From a virus: a stretch of 27,441 nucleotides of DNA. The notes below the pieces were generated by a model. That model was not told the origin of the DNA, did no database searches, and worked only from the letters and a program-made list of their open reading frames with translations. A program made the translations under genes and the position numbers. Below, in pieces: positions 19,836 to 25,785 of this stretch; positions within the stretch are counted from its first letter, which is position 1, and the number at the start of each line of letters is the position of its first letter. The DNA lies in IMG/VR virus record IMGVR_UViG_3300021962_006617, positions 1 through 27,441 of that record; one strand, 5' to 3'.

Positions 19836-19864
19836 ATTATAAGTATAAATTCAAAATAAGTCAA
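19836..19864 (-). promoter_or_regulatory. Promoter of tRNA-Ser, with palindromic -10 region
   Basis: TTGACT (19864-19859), 17-nt spacer, TATAAT (19841-19836), minus strand. The -10 lies in the palindrome TTATAATTATAA (19831-19842), so the plus strand also has TATAAT (19832-19837), which could serve the plus-strand gene at 19865 although no plus -35 is seen. A late-like TATAAATT also occurs on the plus strand at 19844-19851. Confidence 0.75.
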
Positions 19865-20455
19865 GTGCAAATATTAGAATTTGAAGTCTTACTTATAGAC
19901 CTTGGGTATAAGGATAAATCAAAAATAGAAATTGATCATCCAAAGTTTACAAACCAAATGAACTTTACTTGTGATAGTGGTTCCATGGCTTTTTATTCTT
20001 GGTTAAAACCATATTACAATAAAAAAAGTTACTTGTATGTTGAATTTTTAGAATACTACAATGAATCAGATGTCAAAGAAAGAATAAGAAGACTTGCTAA
20101 AAAAATTGATTTTGATACTAAAACAAGAATTGGAGATATTGGTTGGGATGTAAAGTATACCAAATCTCCAGATTTATTTACAACGCAAGAAAGAACTAAG
20201 ATGTATTTAGAATTTCTTTCTAAGGGAAGCAAATTTTTAGATGGAAATTTTTACGGTTTAAACCCAGAACCAGGAGATATGTTAGCGGCAAGACCACAGG
20301 GTCCTAAAATTGATCAGGGTTTTACAGAACACTCTCTCAAATTAGGGGCAAGACAAAGAGCACTTATTGCACAAAGATATGGATTTGGTCCGCTATTTGA
20401 AGATGGTCTACAATATGCTAGATATAATAGTGATCTAATTCTTGAACCCGTATGA
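19865..20455 (+). CDS. Unknown protein, paralogue of the next gene
   Basis: 196 residues from a GTG (MQILEFEVLLIDLGYKD); the ATG at 19958 is an alternative and no ribosome site decides. The second half shares with the following gene the pattern RIGDIGWDVKYT, a helical TTQERTKMYLEFL, and a C-terminal RYGFGPLFEDGLQYARYNSD ending LILEPV. No signal peptide, membrane helix or catalytic motif is evident; charged and aromatic. Family not recognised. One of two plus-strand genes inside a minus-strand region, flanked by tRNA genes, hence possibly an acquired pair. Confidence 0.8.
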   Translation: MQILEFEVLLIDLGYKDKSKIEIDHPKFTNQMNFTCDSGSMAFYSWLKPYYNKKSYLYVEFLEYYNESDVKERIRRLAKKIDFDTKTRIGDIGWDVKYTKSPDLFTTQERTKMYLEFLSKGSKFLDGNFYGLNPEPGDMLAARPQGPKIDQGFTEHSLKLGARQRALIAQRYGFGPLFEDGLQYARYNSDLILEPV

Positions 20456-20973
20456 AACGTTTTACATCGATACTTTTTAATGTGCATGGTATAGATGTAT
20501 ATGGATATATTGATCTTTTTGATGATAAAGATCACTTCTTATCCATCACATGTAAAGATGCAGAACCAGAAAAACTAGATTATTTTAAAAAAAGAATTCG
20601 ATATAACTCTGGTGGAAGAATAGGGGAAGTTGGATGGGGTCTTTCATTGACACCCAATTCAGTAACAAGAAAGTTACGCCAACTCACTTTACAACAACGT
20701 ACAGACGTTGTTTCTACAGCATTAAAGCACAACGTAATAAAAAAATATTTTTATACTGATTTTATTGATGGGCATGACTTATTCAGAATCAAAGGAGATA
20801 TTCTATTCAGTCATCCATGTGGATTTGCAGAAACTAAAATAGCAGAACTTGGTAATAAAGATCTAGCTTCAAGAATTGGTAAACTATGCACAAGATATGG
20901 TTTCAGTGAATTAGATGAATATGGATATCAATTTGCAATATACAATGACCAGTTGAAATTAGAACCTATCTAA
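20452..20973 (+). CDS. Unknown protein, paralogue of the previous gene
   Basis: 173 residues (MKRFTSILFNVHGIDVYGYI). Parallels the upstream gene: RIGEVGWGLSLT, TLQQRTDVVSTAL, GDILFSHPCG against GDMLAARPQG, and TRYGFSELDEYGYQFAIYND ending LKLEPI. Shorter by about 25 residues at the N-terminus. ATGA overlap with the upstream gene, so a translationally coupled pair from tandem duplication. Its 3' end overlaps the convergent zinc-ribbon gene by 8 nt. Function unknown. Confidence 0.82.
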   Translation: MKRFTSILFNVHGIDVYGYIDLFDDKDHFLSITCKDAEPEKLDYFKKRIRYNSGGRIGEVGWGLSLTPNSVTRKLRQLTLQQRTDVVSTALKHNVIKKYFYTDFIDGHDLFRIKGDILFSHPCGFAETKIAELGNKDLASRIGKLCTRYGFSELDEYGYQFAIYNDQLKLEPI

Positions 20974-21217
20974 CTTCAAAATCTAACTTTCTTACTTTAC
21001 GATTTCTACGTGCTTCCTGATAAGCAAGGTCTTCATTAGAAAAGACACTTGCTTTTTTATTTTGTTTATCAGAACCAATCATAACCACATCTGCCAAATC
21101 TACAGCAGTGATTAAATCTCCTTTTACTGTGGTCATATTTGTACAACCACAAGACTTTGTTTTAACTGGGTGACTGATTAATTCAGTCCCACAGACTTTG
21201 CATCTTACGCTTACCAT
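20966..21217 (-). CDS. Small zinc-ribbon-like protein
   Basis: 83 residues. CKVCGTEL near the start and KTKSCGCTN at about 20-28 supply four cysteines (CxxC and CxC) fitting a zinc ribbon; then a hydrophobic core (GDLITAVDLADVVMIG) and a basic C-terminus (ARRNRKVRKLDFEVR). Possibly nucleic-acid binding (inference). Tail-to-tail overlap with the plus-strand gene. Confidence 0.75.
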   Translation of the reverse strand: MVSVRCKVCGTELISHPVKTKSCGCTNMTTVKGDLITAVDLADVVMIGSDKQNKKASVFSNEDLAYQEARRNRKVRKLDFEVR

Positions 21218-21232
21218 AACTCAATACCACTA

Positions 21233-21667
21233 TCATTCAGTAAAAGATCTTAGCATCCAAATAAATTTTCCGTGTGCCTCATTTAAATCATCAAGAAGAT
21301 TGATTGTACCTCTTGACTTCTGTTCTTCTGCTTCAACAGCGGCAGAATCAAACATAGAAACAATTTTCTTATGATCTTCCAAAAGATCACGAATCATTTC
21401 CATTGAGGAAATATTTGTCTTTGCTTCGGAAACTCCAGAAACTTCCAACACTCTTGACAGAGAACTTATAGGTTTAATACCCAAAAATCTCATATGCTCA
21501 GACAATCTATCAATCTCTTCTTGAATGACAAGATACTGATCACCAAAAAGATCATGAATTTGCTTAAAGTCTTCACCGACAACATGCCAGTGATAGACCC
21601 AAGTTTTTTGAAAGAGTAAAAAGAGTGATGCTTGCGTATCACTCAGAAGTTTATAAAGAGATTCCAT
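21233..21667 (-). CDS. Dps-like ferritin family protein
   Basis: 144 residues from the ATG at 21667; a longer reading would cross the late promoter. Four-helix Dps pattern: WVYHWHVVGEDFKQIHDLFG then EEIDRLSEHMRFLGIKP. His26, His38, Asp53 and Glu57 line up with the intersubunit ferroxidase residues of Dps. Such proteins oxidise Fe(II) with H2O2, store iron and limit hydroxyl radicals. A late promoter 18-25 nt upstream indicates late expression. The lysine-rich DNA-binding tail of E. coli Dps is lacking, so iron or peroxide control is more likely than DNA packing. Confidence 0.8.
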   Translation of the reverse strand: MESLYKLLSDTQASLFLLFQKTWVYHWHVVGEDFKQIHDLFGDQYLVIQEEIDRLSEHMRFLGIKPISSLSRVLEVSGVSEAKTNISSMEMIRDLLEDHKKIVSMFDSAAVEAEEQKSRGTINLLDDLNEAHGKFIWMLRSFTE

Positions 21668-21684
21668 TATACTTCTTTTTGAAG

Positions 21685-21692
21685 TATTTATA
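21685..21692 (-). promoter_or_regulatory. T4-type late promoter for the Dps-like gene
   Basis: Perfect TATAAATA on the minus strand, 18 nt before the ATG and four bases behind the tRNA-Val 3' end. Confidence 0.8.
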
Positions 21693-21695
21693 AGT

Positions 21696-21766
21696 GGGCA
21701 ATATCGGATTCGAACCAATGACCAACTGCGTGTAAAGCAGCTGCGCTACCGCTGCGCTAATCGCCC
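21696..21766 (-). tRNA. tRNA-Val (anticodon TAC)
   Basis: 71-nt cloverleaf: acceptor GGGCGAT/ATTGCCC, D stem GCGC/GCGC, anticodon loop TTTACAC, T arm ATTGG-TTCGAAT-CCGAT. Lies behind two small genes from the promoter at 22107-22135. Confidence 0.95.
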
Positions 21767-21772
21767 AAAAAA

Positions 21773-21937
21773 TTAGAACTTATCTAACATGTATTCTACA
21801 GTATTTGCTACATCATTCATAGCATCACGAAGATTGGGTCTTTGACCTGATTCTTGTTTAACTACTGGACGGTGATCGTCAGTTAGGGTCCAACGCCATT
21901 GATTCATATCCTTACAGAACCAGAGATTAATTTTCAT
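21773..21937 (-). CDS. Small hypothetical phage protein
   Basis: 54 residues from the ATG at 21937 with GGAG 10-13 bases upstream. Opens MKINLWFCKDMNQWRWTLTD; C-terminus LRDAMNDVANTVEYMLDKF is helical. No known motif. Overlaps the end of the upstream gene by 11 nt. Confidence 0.72.
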   Translation of the reverse strand: MKINLWFCKDMNQWRWTLTDDHRPVVKQESGQRPNLRDAMNDVANTVEYMLDKF

Positions 21938-22085
21938 TCTTGAAATACTCCAGTTCAATCCATTTGAGAAGAGTATTGTATGAATAGATTGCTGCATCAT
22001 TGCAGTTATTCTTTTTCATATCTTGAATATAAAATTCAAGAGCATCAATAACCATCTCACGATCTTTTTGGGAAATAAGAGACAT
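21927..22085 (-). CDS. Small hypothetical phage protein
   Basis: 52 residues: MSLISQKDREMVIDALEFYI, then KKNNCNDAAIYSYNTLLKWI. All-helical look, no membrane part. Excellent TAGGAGG site six bases before the ATG and promoter about 20 nt further. Resembles small proteins common in cyanomyoviruses. Confidence 0.78.
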   Translation of the reverse strand: MSLISQKDREMVIDALEFYIQDMKKNNCNDAAIYSYNTLLKWIELEYFKNEN

Positions 22086-22106
22086 AGACCTCCTAACTCG
22101 TTATCT

Positions 22107-22135
22107 ATAATACATTAAAAAGGGGGTCTTGTCAA
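22107..22135 (-). promoter_or_regulatory. Promoter nested in a terminator
   Basis: TTGACA (22135-22130), 17-nt spacer, TATTAT (22112-22107), minus strand. The -35 lies in the loop of the terminator 22117-22140. Drives 22085-21773 and tRNA-Val. Confidence 0.8.
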
Positions 22136-22140
22136 CCCCC
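22117..22140 (-). terminator. Terminator of the exported-protein gene
   Basis: 6-bp stem GGGGGT/ACCCCC (22122-22127, 22135-22140), 7-nt loop, TTTTT on the minus strand; 25 nt behind the stop of 22165-22542. Confidence 0.85.
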
Positions 22141-22164
22141 CATTCTGTATTATGTAGTTAGGTA

Positions 22165-22542
22165 TCAGAAGGAATAACGGACCTTCAGTTCACCACCAAG
22201 AGCAAACACTTCGCTATCAAAACCATACTCACCAGCAACTTTTGCTTTGCCAGTCAGGTTTCCAGCGATAGGGAAGTTAACACCAACTTCACCAACACCA
22301 ACAGCTTCATTGGTGCCACCATTGTTCCACTCATAACCAGGACCGATTTCACCGAAAACGGTTACACCATTGGAAGCTTTCTGCTCGTAACCAACACGAA
22401 GTTCGGTTTGAGCGCCAGTGAAATCACCACCATCAGTAATGACACCAGCAGCAGTGGTCTTGCTCTCAACATAAGGACCTGCGAACGCAGCCGAAGCAAG
22501 GAAAGGAGCAGCAGCAACAGCTGCGATTGCGGATTTAAACAT
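22165..22542 (-). CDS. Exported, beta-rich small protein (outer-membrane-like)
   Basis: 125 residues from the ATG at 22542 with AGAGGT upstream. Signal peptide MFKSAIAAVAAAPFLASAAFA (1-21), then about 100 residues of alternating Gly-rich strands (TELRVGYEQKASNGVTVFGE, GVGEVGVNFPIAGNL, GGELKVRYSF) ending in an aromatic residue, as in outer-membrane beta-barrel proteins. It could have six or so strands. Separate single-gene unit with its own early/late double promoter, a 105-nt leader with three hairpins and its own terminator, which suggests tight control. A role at the host envelope is inference. Confidence 0.75.
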   Translation of the reverse strand: MFKSAIAAVAAAPFLASAAFAGPYVESKTTAAGVITDGGDFTGAQTELRVGYEQKASNGVTVFGEIGPGYEWNNGGTNEAVGVGEVGVNFPIAGNLTGKAKVAGEYGFDSEVFALGGELKVRYSF

Positions 22543-22563
22543 AATAGTACCTCTATATTTTCT

Positions 22564-22630
22564 CGCAGAATAATACCTGCGGATGTAAGGAGTTTCGACT
22601 AACTCCGTTTGATTCAGTGACTCAACGAGT
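22564..22630 (-). promoter_or_regulatory. Leader with three hairpins before the exported-protein gene
   Basis: Stems CGCAG/CTGCG (22564-22568/22577-22581), GGAGTT/AACTCC (22589-22594/22601-22606), ACTC/GAGT (22620-22623/22627-22630). All lie between the promoter and the ribosome site. Confidence 0.5.
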
Positions 22631-22654
22631 ATTTGAGGTCTTATCACCTGAACG

Positions 22655-22688
22655 TATTTATTTTAACATTCTCTTTGGGATCAGTCAA
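22655..22688 (-). promoter_or_regulatory. Overlapping early and late promoters of the exported-protein gene
   Basis: TTGACT (22688-22683), 17-nt spacer, TAAAAT (22665-22660) overlaps the late box AATAAATA (22662-22655). Same arrangement as at psbA. Confidence 0.65.
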
Positions 22689-22717
22689 GAGGGTGGTTAA
22701 CCGAACTTTTTTAAGAA

Positions 22718-22788
22718 GCGGAGTATCGGATTCGAACCGACGACATCTAACTTGGAAGGATAGCGTTCTACCACTGAACTAACTCCGC
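22718..22788 (-). tRNA. tRNA-Gly (anticodon TCC)
   Basis: 71-nt cloverleaf: GCGGAGT/ACTCCGC, anticodon loop CTTCCAA, T arm GTCGG-TTCGAAT-CCGAT. One T-T mismatch in the anticodon stem. Confidence 0.92.
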
Positions 22789-22793
22789 AAATG

Positions 22794-22843
22794 GTGGGGA
22801 TTTACCCAGCCTCAGGTTTCCCTTCACAGGCACGGAACCCCAC
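22794..22843 (-). ncRNA. 50-nt structured element with a kink-turn, upstream of tRNA-Gly
   Basis: Outer stem GTGGGG/CCCCAC closes a loop that contains, in minus-strand order, GCC, a 3-nt bulge TGT, GA, AGG, tetraloop GAAA, CCT, GA, GGC. This is the textbook kink-turn plan (C-stem, 3-nt bulge, tandem G-A/A-G pairs, short stem) with a GNRA cap. Lies five bases before tRNA-Gly and about 20 nt behind a promoter, hence at the 5' end of that tRNA transcript. Not a cloverleaf. Function unknown; kink-turns often bind L7Ae/YlxQ-type proteins. Confidence 0.5.
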
Positions 22844-22869
22844 GCACTTCACTTCACACGGACTTTTGA

Positions 22870-22898
22870 AGTATATGACATAATGAGTATTATGTCAA
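22870..22898 (-). promoter_or_regulatory. Promoter inside the tRNA array
   Basis: TTGACA (22898-22893), 17-nt spacer, TATACT (22875-22870), minus strand. A perfect 9-bp inverted repeat (22876-22884/22889-22897) lies between and over the -35 box. Confidence 0.7.
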
Positions 22899-22900
22899 GA

Positions 22901-22971
22901 GCCGAAGACAGGGATCAAACCTGCGACCTGAAATTTACAAAATTCCTGCTCTATCACTGAGCTACTTCGGC
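22901..22971 (-). tRNA. tRNA-Thr (anticodon TGT)
   Basis: 71-nt cloverleaf: GCCGAAG/CTTCGGC, D stem GCTC/GAGC, anticodon loop TTTGTAA, T arm GCAGG-TTTGATC-CCTGT. Confidence 0.94.
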
Positions 22972-22976
22972 GTGGC

Positions 22977-23048
22977 TCCCATCGTAGGTACTGCCCCTAC
23001 CAATCTCCGATTAACAGTCGGGCCCGTTCGCTTGCTCGGTCGATGGGA
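22977..23048 (-). tRNA. tRNA-Asn-like cloverleaf (GTT) with non-canonical D and T loops
   Basis: Acceptor TCCCATC/GATGGGA (7 perfect pairs), a 3-bp D stem CCG/CGG, anticodon loop CTGTTAA, T stem GTAGG/CCTAC, then G (the Asn discriminator) and an encoded CCA. The T loop is GGCAGTA instead of TTCGAAT and the D loop AGCAAGCGAA lacks GG, so the usual elbow contacts cannot form. Either a degenerate tRNA, an unusual active one, or a tRNA mimic. Confidence 0.65.
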
Positions 23049-23073
23049 ATGATTTGGAGAATAATACTCCAAC

Positions 23074-23145
23074 AGGCACGGAGAGGGTCGAACTCCCAAT
23101 CGACATCTTAGAAGGATGCTGCATTATCCATTATGCTACGTGCCC
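23074..23145 (-). tRNA. tRNA-Arg (anticodon TCT)
   Basis: 72-nt cloverleaf: GGGCACG/CGTGCCT with one G-T pair, anticodon stem GCATC/GATGT, loop CTTCTAA, T arm GGGAG-TTCGACC-CTCTC. First tRNA of the array behind its promoter. Confidence 0.94.
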
Positions 23146-23159
23146 TTGTTGACCTAGTT

Positions 23160-23188
23160 ATTATATCAGTCCTTGGGGCAGTCGTCAA
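23160..23188 (-). promoter_or_regulatory. Promoter of the tRNA array
   Basis: TTGACG (23188-23183), 17-nt spacer, TATAAT (23165-23160), minus strand. The -35 lies within the loop of a 7-bp hairpin (23171-23177/23189-23195), all inside the last codons of the upstream gene; the -10 directly follows its TGA stop. Confidence 0.82.
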
Positions 23189-23558
23189 CCCAAGGAGCAC
23201 AGATTCTCATTTCTCCACCAAGCAGTCTCTGTGCCTCACTGCCGTCTGGTGCTTTCTCAACATACTTAGGTTTCTTTATGGACTCGTTAATAATACGGTC
23301 ATACTCTGGTGTGACCTCATCAATCGCTCTATCAACATCACGCTTGATTCTGCGTTCTAACTTCGCAGGATCTTTAATAACAAACTCATTAAGAATAGTT
23401 TGTGGGAAATATTTTCTTTGAATCTCATCCAATAAGTCCCAAAGTCCATCTTCAGATACTCCAGTGCATTGTGAGAGTGCTGCTATAAGAGAAGATAATA
23501 CGATTCCTATTATAGCATATTGTTTTATATTTGGTTTTTGTTTGCCAAATTTAAACAT
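23166..23558 (-). CDS. Membrane-anchored protein next to the lysozyme gene
   Basis: 130 residues from the ATG at 23558 (a longer reading would start in a hairpin). Basic N-terminus MFKFGKQKPNIKQ, one hydrophobic helix (AIIGIVLSSLIAALSQC) and then a long charged segment (LERRIKRDVDRAIDEVTPEY) with a C-terminal CAPWVDDC. Topology fits an N-terminal anchor with an outer soluble domain. Position behind a peptidoglycan hydrolase suggests a lysis or entry partner such as a spanin-like protein, but there is no proof. The 3' end carries the tRNA-array promoter. Confidence 0.7.
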   Translation of the reverse strand: MFKFGKQKPNIKQYAIIGIVLSSLIAALSQCTGVSEDGLWDLLDEIQRKYFPQTILNEFVIKDPAKLERRIKRDVDRAIDEVTPEYDRIINESIKKPKYVEKAPDGSEAQRLLGGEMRICAPWVDDCPKD

Positions 23559-23562
23559 AAGA

Positions 23563-23588
23563 AAGGGGAGTTCTGCAGCACTCCCCTT
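23563..23588 (-). terminator. Hairpin between the lysozyme gene and the next gene
   Basis: 9-bp perfect stem (23563-23571/23580-23588) with 8-nt loop, then TCTT on the minus strand. Weak T run: partial terminator or a structured leader of the 23558 start. Confidence 0.55.
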
Positions 23589-23593
23589 ATATA

Positions 23594-24211
23594 TCAAACT
23601 TCTACCGTGATCAGTTTGGAAGCATACTCATGAGCATACGAAGTGCGGGCGCCATGATGCCCCCAACCAATCCAACTATACGCATAGTCCATGTAACGAT
23701 TGATAGACTTACCAGGCATTTTCATCCTGTCTTCAATTCGTTGCCATTGAACTTCATTCGTTAGATAACGAAGTTGCGTTTGAAGTGATGATGGAGAACC
23801 ACCATACTTCTTAGCAAAATCACCCAATCCATAATATCGGTTGGCAGATGTCCATTGAATCAGTCCGTAACCGCGACCGCAGTTACCCCAACTGGTTCTG
23901 CTACCACCTTCACAAATGTTAGGAATAAAAGTTGATTCCTGACGAATATTACCCATGATGGTAGCAAGGGCGTTTCTGTCTTTAATACCACGTTCCTGGA
24001 AATATGCCAGGGTAGCATTCTCATTTTCATTACACCCTTTACAAATTAACCTTTTCTCTTTTGGCTTTTCGGGAGCAACCTCTTTGGTCGCTGTCTCTTC
24101 AACTACAGGAGGAGGAGGTCCCTGCATCTTGTAGTTTACGAATGGCAGTGTTGCCGCATTGGTTGTAACCGTTGCCAGAAGAGGCAGGGCTACTGTAAAG
24201 AAATTTTGCAT
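23594..24211 (-). CDS. Phage tail lysozyme-like peptidoglycan hydrolase
   Basis: 205 residues from the ATG at 24211. Hydrophobic N-terminus (MQNFFTVALPLLATVTTNAA) acting as signal or anchor, a Pro/Glu/Lys linker (31-55), CKGC, then a lysozyme-like domain (about 65-205): IMGNIRQESTF with likely catalytic Glu92, CGRGYGLIQWTSANRYYGL and LQTQLRYLTNEVQW. This matches the phage tail lysozyme (Phage_lysozyme2) pattern. Would cut peptidoglycan, either as endolysin exported by its N-terminus or in the virion. Paired with the membrane-anchored gene downstream. Confidence 0.82.
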   Translation of the reverse strand: MQNFFTVALPLLATVTTNAATLPFVNYKMQGPPPPVVEETATKEVAPEKPKEKRLICKGCNENENATLAYFQERGIKDRNALATIMGNIRQESTFIPNICEGGSRTSWGNCGRGYGLIQWTSANRYYGLGDFAKKYGGSPSSLQTQLRYLTNEVQWQRIEDRMKMPGKSINRYMDYAYSWIGWGHHGARTSYAHEYASKLITVEV

Positions 24212-24316
24212 TAACTCCGATTGAACTCTACATCCGAATAGAAGGGGGGTATACCACAACCATCTCTGGGGGCACCTTCCTCGGCTCTAAATGTCACTTC
24301 AATGACTCATAACAGA

Positions 24317-24340
24317 AAACCCACTCTTTGAAGTGGGTTT
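24317..24340 (-). promoter_or_regulatory. Hairpin at the RNA start of the lysozyme transcript
   Basis: 9-bp perfect stem AAACCCACT/AGTGGGTTT with 6-nt loop, starting at the predicted transcription start and followed by TCTGTT. Could protect the 5' end or act as an early attenuator. Confidence 0.5.
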
Positions 24341-24344
24341 GTTC

Positions 24345-24373
24345 ATAATAAGTTAATATTTAGGATTTGTCAA
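24345..24373 (-). promoter_or_regulatory. Promoter of the lysozyme unit
   Basis: TTGACA (24373-24368), 17-nt spacer, TATTAT (24350-24345), minus strand; about 125 nt before the start at 24211. The stretch between holds the hairpin 24317-24340 and nothing else I recognise. Confidence 0.75.
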
Positions 24374-24396
24374 GGTGCTAGTTTAAGAGGTGTCTT

Positions 24397-24404
24397 GCTA
24401 AATA
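24397..24404 (+). promoter_or_regulatory. Possible late promoter of the plus-strand cluster
   Basis: GCTAAATA, one base off NATAAATA, 27 nt before the ATG at 24432. The only promoter-like sequence ahead of the four plus-strand genes. Confidence 0.45.
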
Positions 24405-24431
24405 CAAATATAGTTTACCACCACTAGAACA

Positions 24432-24893
24432 ATGAAAAGATTAGCTCTGATCTTTTCGTTATTCCTTACTACTCCTGCTTTTGCTGGTGAAATTACAAAC
24501 AAAATAGTTGACTCCGTACAATTAAGCGTTCAGGGTGCTGCGGTACAATCGAATAGAGTTGGTGCTCAGTACACCGTTTCAGGAACAAATATCAACGTAA
24601 CAACTCTTGGGGGAGTTGGTACTGCTGGTTCTTATGCAATCAACACCAATGGTGGATCATTTAGTTTCTCTGAAACATCAATCACTGCAGATACTGTGGT
24701 CACCTCTCAGTCGGCAGCTTCTGGAACAATTGCTGCTCCCAACCTTTATAGCGACTCTACTACTCAGTTAGGTGGAGATAAAGGTTCTCTTGCAGGTACT
24801 CTGAGTCCAACTGGAGTTCCTACCATCACTGCAGGTGGTCCTGGAAGCACTGGTACAGCACAAAGAACTGTTGAGTTAAGCGTATTCAAGTGA
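24432..24893 (+). CDS. Exported protein, possibly virion-associated
   Basis: 153 residues. Signal peptide MKRLALIFSLFLTTPAFA, then a Ser/Thr/Gly-rich beta-type chain with YTVSGTNINVTTL and YAINTNGGSFSFSETSI. The next gene has the same two elements (YTVTGTNINIP, YTIQTQGAPFQFSETYL), so the two are paralogues. Low charge, many small residues, as in fibre- or surface-type proteins. Function unknown. Confidence 0.75.
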   Translation: MKRLALIFSLFLTTPAFAGEITNKIVDSVQLSVQGAAVQSNRVGAQYTVSGTNINVTTLGGVGTAGSYAINTNGGSFSFSETSITADTVVTSQSAASGTIAAPNLYSDSTTQLGGDKGSLAGTLSPTGVPTITAGGPGSTGTAQRTVELSVFK

Positions 24894-25252
24894 GACACAT
24901 AACTCCCGTTTTGCTAGCAGCAGCGGGACTTATCTCTCCCTGCTATGCTGGACCCGTTACGCCCAACTTTACAAGCGGAACGATTACTTCTGAGACCAAA
25001 ACTCGTACTGAGGTGGTTGAAGTTATCAAACAAATAGAATATACCACTGGGACATCTTATACTGTCACTGGTACTAATATCAATATCCCTGCTCGACCAG
25101 AGCCAGGAGCGAACTATACAATTCAAACGCAAGGTGCTCCGTTCCAGTTTAGTGAGACTTATCTGACTCCTGGAATTGCGAAAGAAACATGGATAGATCG
25201 CAAAACGGTAGAAGAGTCTACCACCAACTCACTATCGGTCTTTACACAATAA
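24890..25252 (+). CDS. Exported protein, paralogue of the previous gene
   Basis: 120 residues from a GTG that overlaps the upstream TGA (GTGA). Signal peptide MRHITPVLLAAAGLISPCYA (1-20). Shares YTVTGTNINIP and FQFSETYL with the gene before, but has a short EVVEVIKQIE helix in place of the first strands. Its 3' end overlaps the next gene by 64 nt. Unknown function. Confidence 0.72.
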   Translation: MRHITPVLLAAAGLISPCYAGPVTPNFTSGTITSETKTRTEVVEVIKQIEYTTGTSYTVTGTNINIPARPEPGANYTIQTQGAPFQFSETYLTPGIAKETWIDRKTVEESTTNSLSVFTQ

Positions 25253-25785
25253 TCGGTTTAGCGTCTCCTGTATTTGCAGAAGCACCATCTAATACGAATA
25301 TTGCAGGACCCTCAGCATCTGCGACTGGTAATGTCACCAACCAGGCAGTCCAGGTGCTACAGGGTCCTTTTTCTGTGAATACTTATGGTTCTGGTGTTTC
25401 TTGTCAAGGTCCAACTTTGAACTTACAAACCTTTGGATATAATAGTCTATCCAACAATAGTGACCCAACATCATATCAACAAAACTCTCTTAATACAGGA
25501 CTCTCTGCTGGGTTCTCCATACCTCTTGACGGGTCGTTCCAGGAACTCTGCAAGGCACGAGTCAGAACTGAAATAACAAGGCAGCAGGCGGAGGCAGATA
25601 AGGCACGACTTGATTTTGAGTTAGTTCGCCTACTCAAATGTGGTGAAGCAATCAAGTCAGGCATCTCATTTCACCCAAATAGTCCTTACGCAAAAATATG
25701 TGCTGATGTAGTCGTTAAGTATCCCAATGTACAGGATGTAGTCAATGGAAATAAAAATAATCAACCCATCGTCCGTAAGAATTGA
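25189..25785 (+). CDS. Exported conserved-type cyanophage protein
   Basis: 198 residues. Basic start MDRSQNGRRVYHQ, hydrophobic stretch and cleavage-like ASPVFA/EAP; no later start codon would keep the signal peptide, so the long overlap is accepted. Middle: NQAVQVLQGPFSVNTYGSGV, SCQGPTLNL, FSIPLDGSFQELCKARVRTE; then a helix with QQAEADKARLDFELVRLLKC and SFHPNSPYAKICADVVV. Four cysteines could pair outside the cell membrane. I recall similar proteins among cyanophage structural regions, but that is not verified. Confidence 0.78.
   Translation: MDRSQNGRRVYHQLTIGLYTIIGLASPVFAEAPSNTNIAGPSASATGNVTNQAVQVLQGPFSVNTYGSGVSCQGPTLNLQTFGYNSLSNNSDPTSYQQNSLNTGLSAGFSIPLDGSFQELCKARVRTEITRQQAEADKARLDFELVRLLKCGEAIKSGISFHPNSPYAKICADVVVKYPNVQDVVNGNKNNQPIVRKN

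Noticed and set aside
22794-22843. Partial or decayed tRNA
   Set aside because: Only 50 nt, no anticodon arm or T loop; the kink-turn plan accounts for nearly every base of the inner part.
23133-23421. Plus-strand ORFs of 75 and 82 codons
   Set aside because: Antisense to the membrane-anchored gene and to the tRNA-array promoter; no signals.
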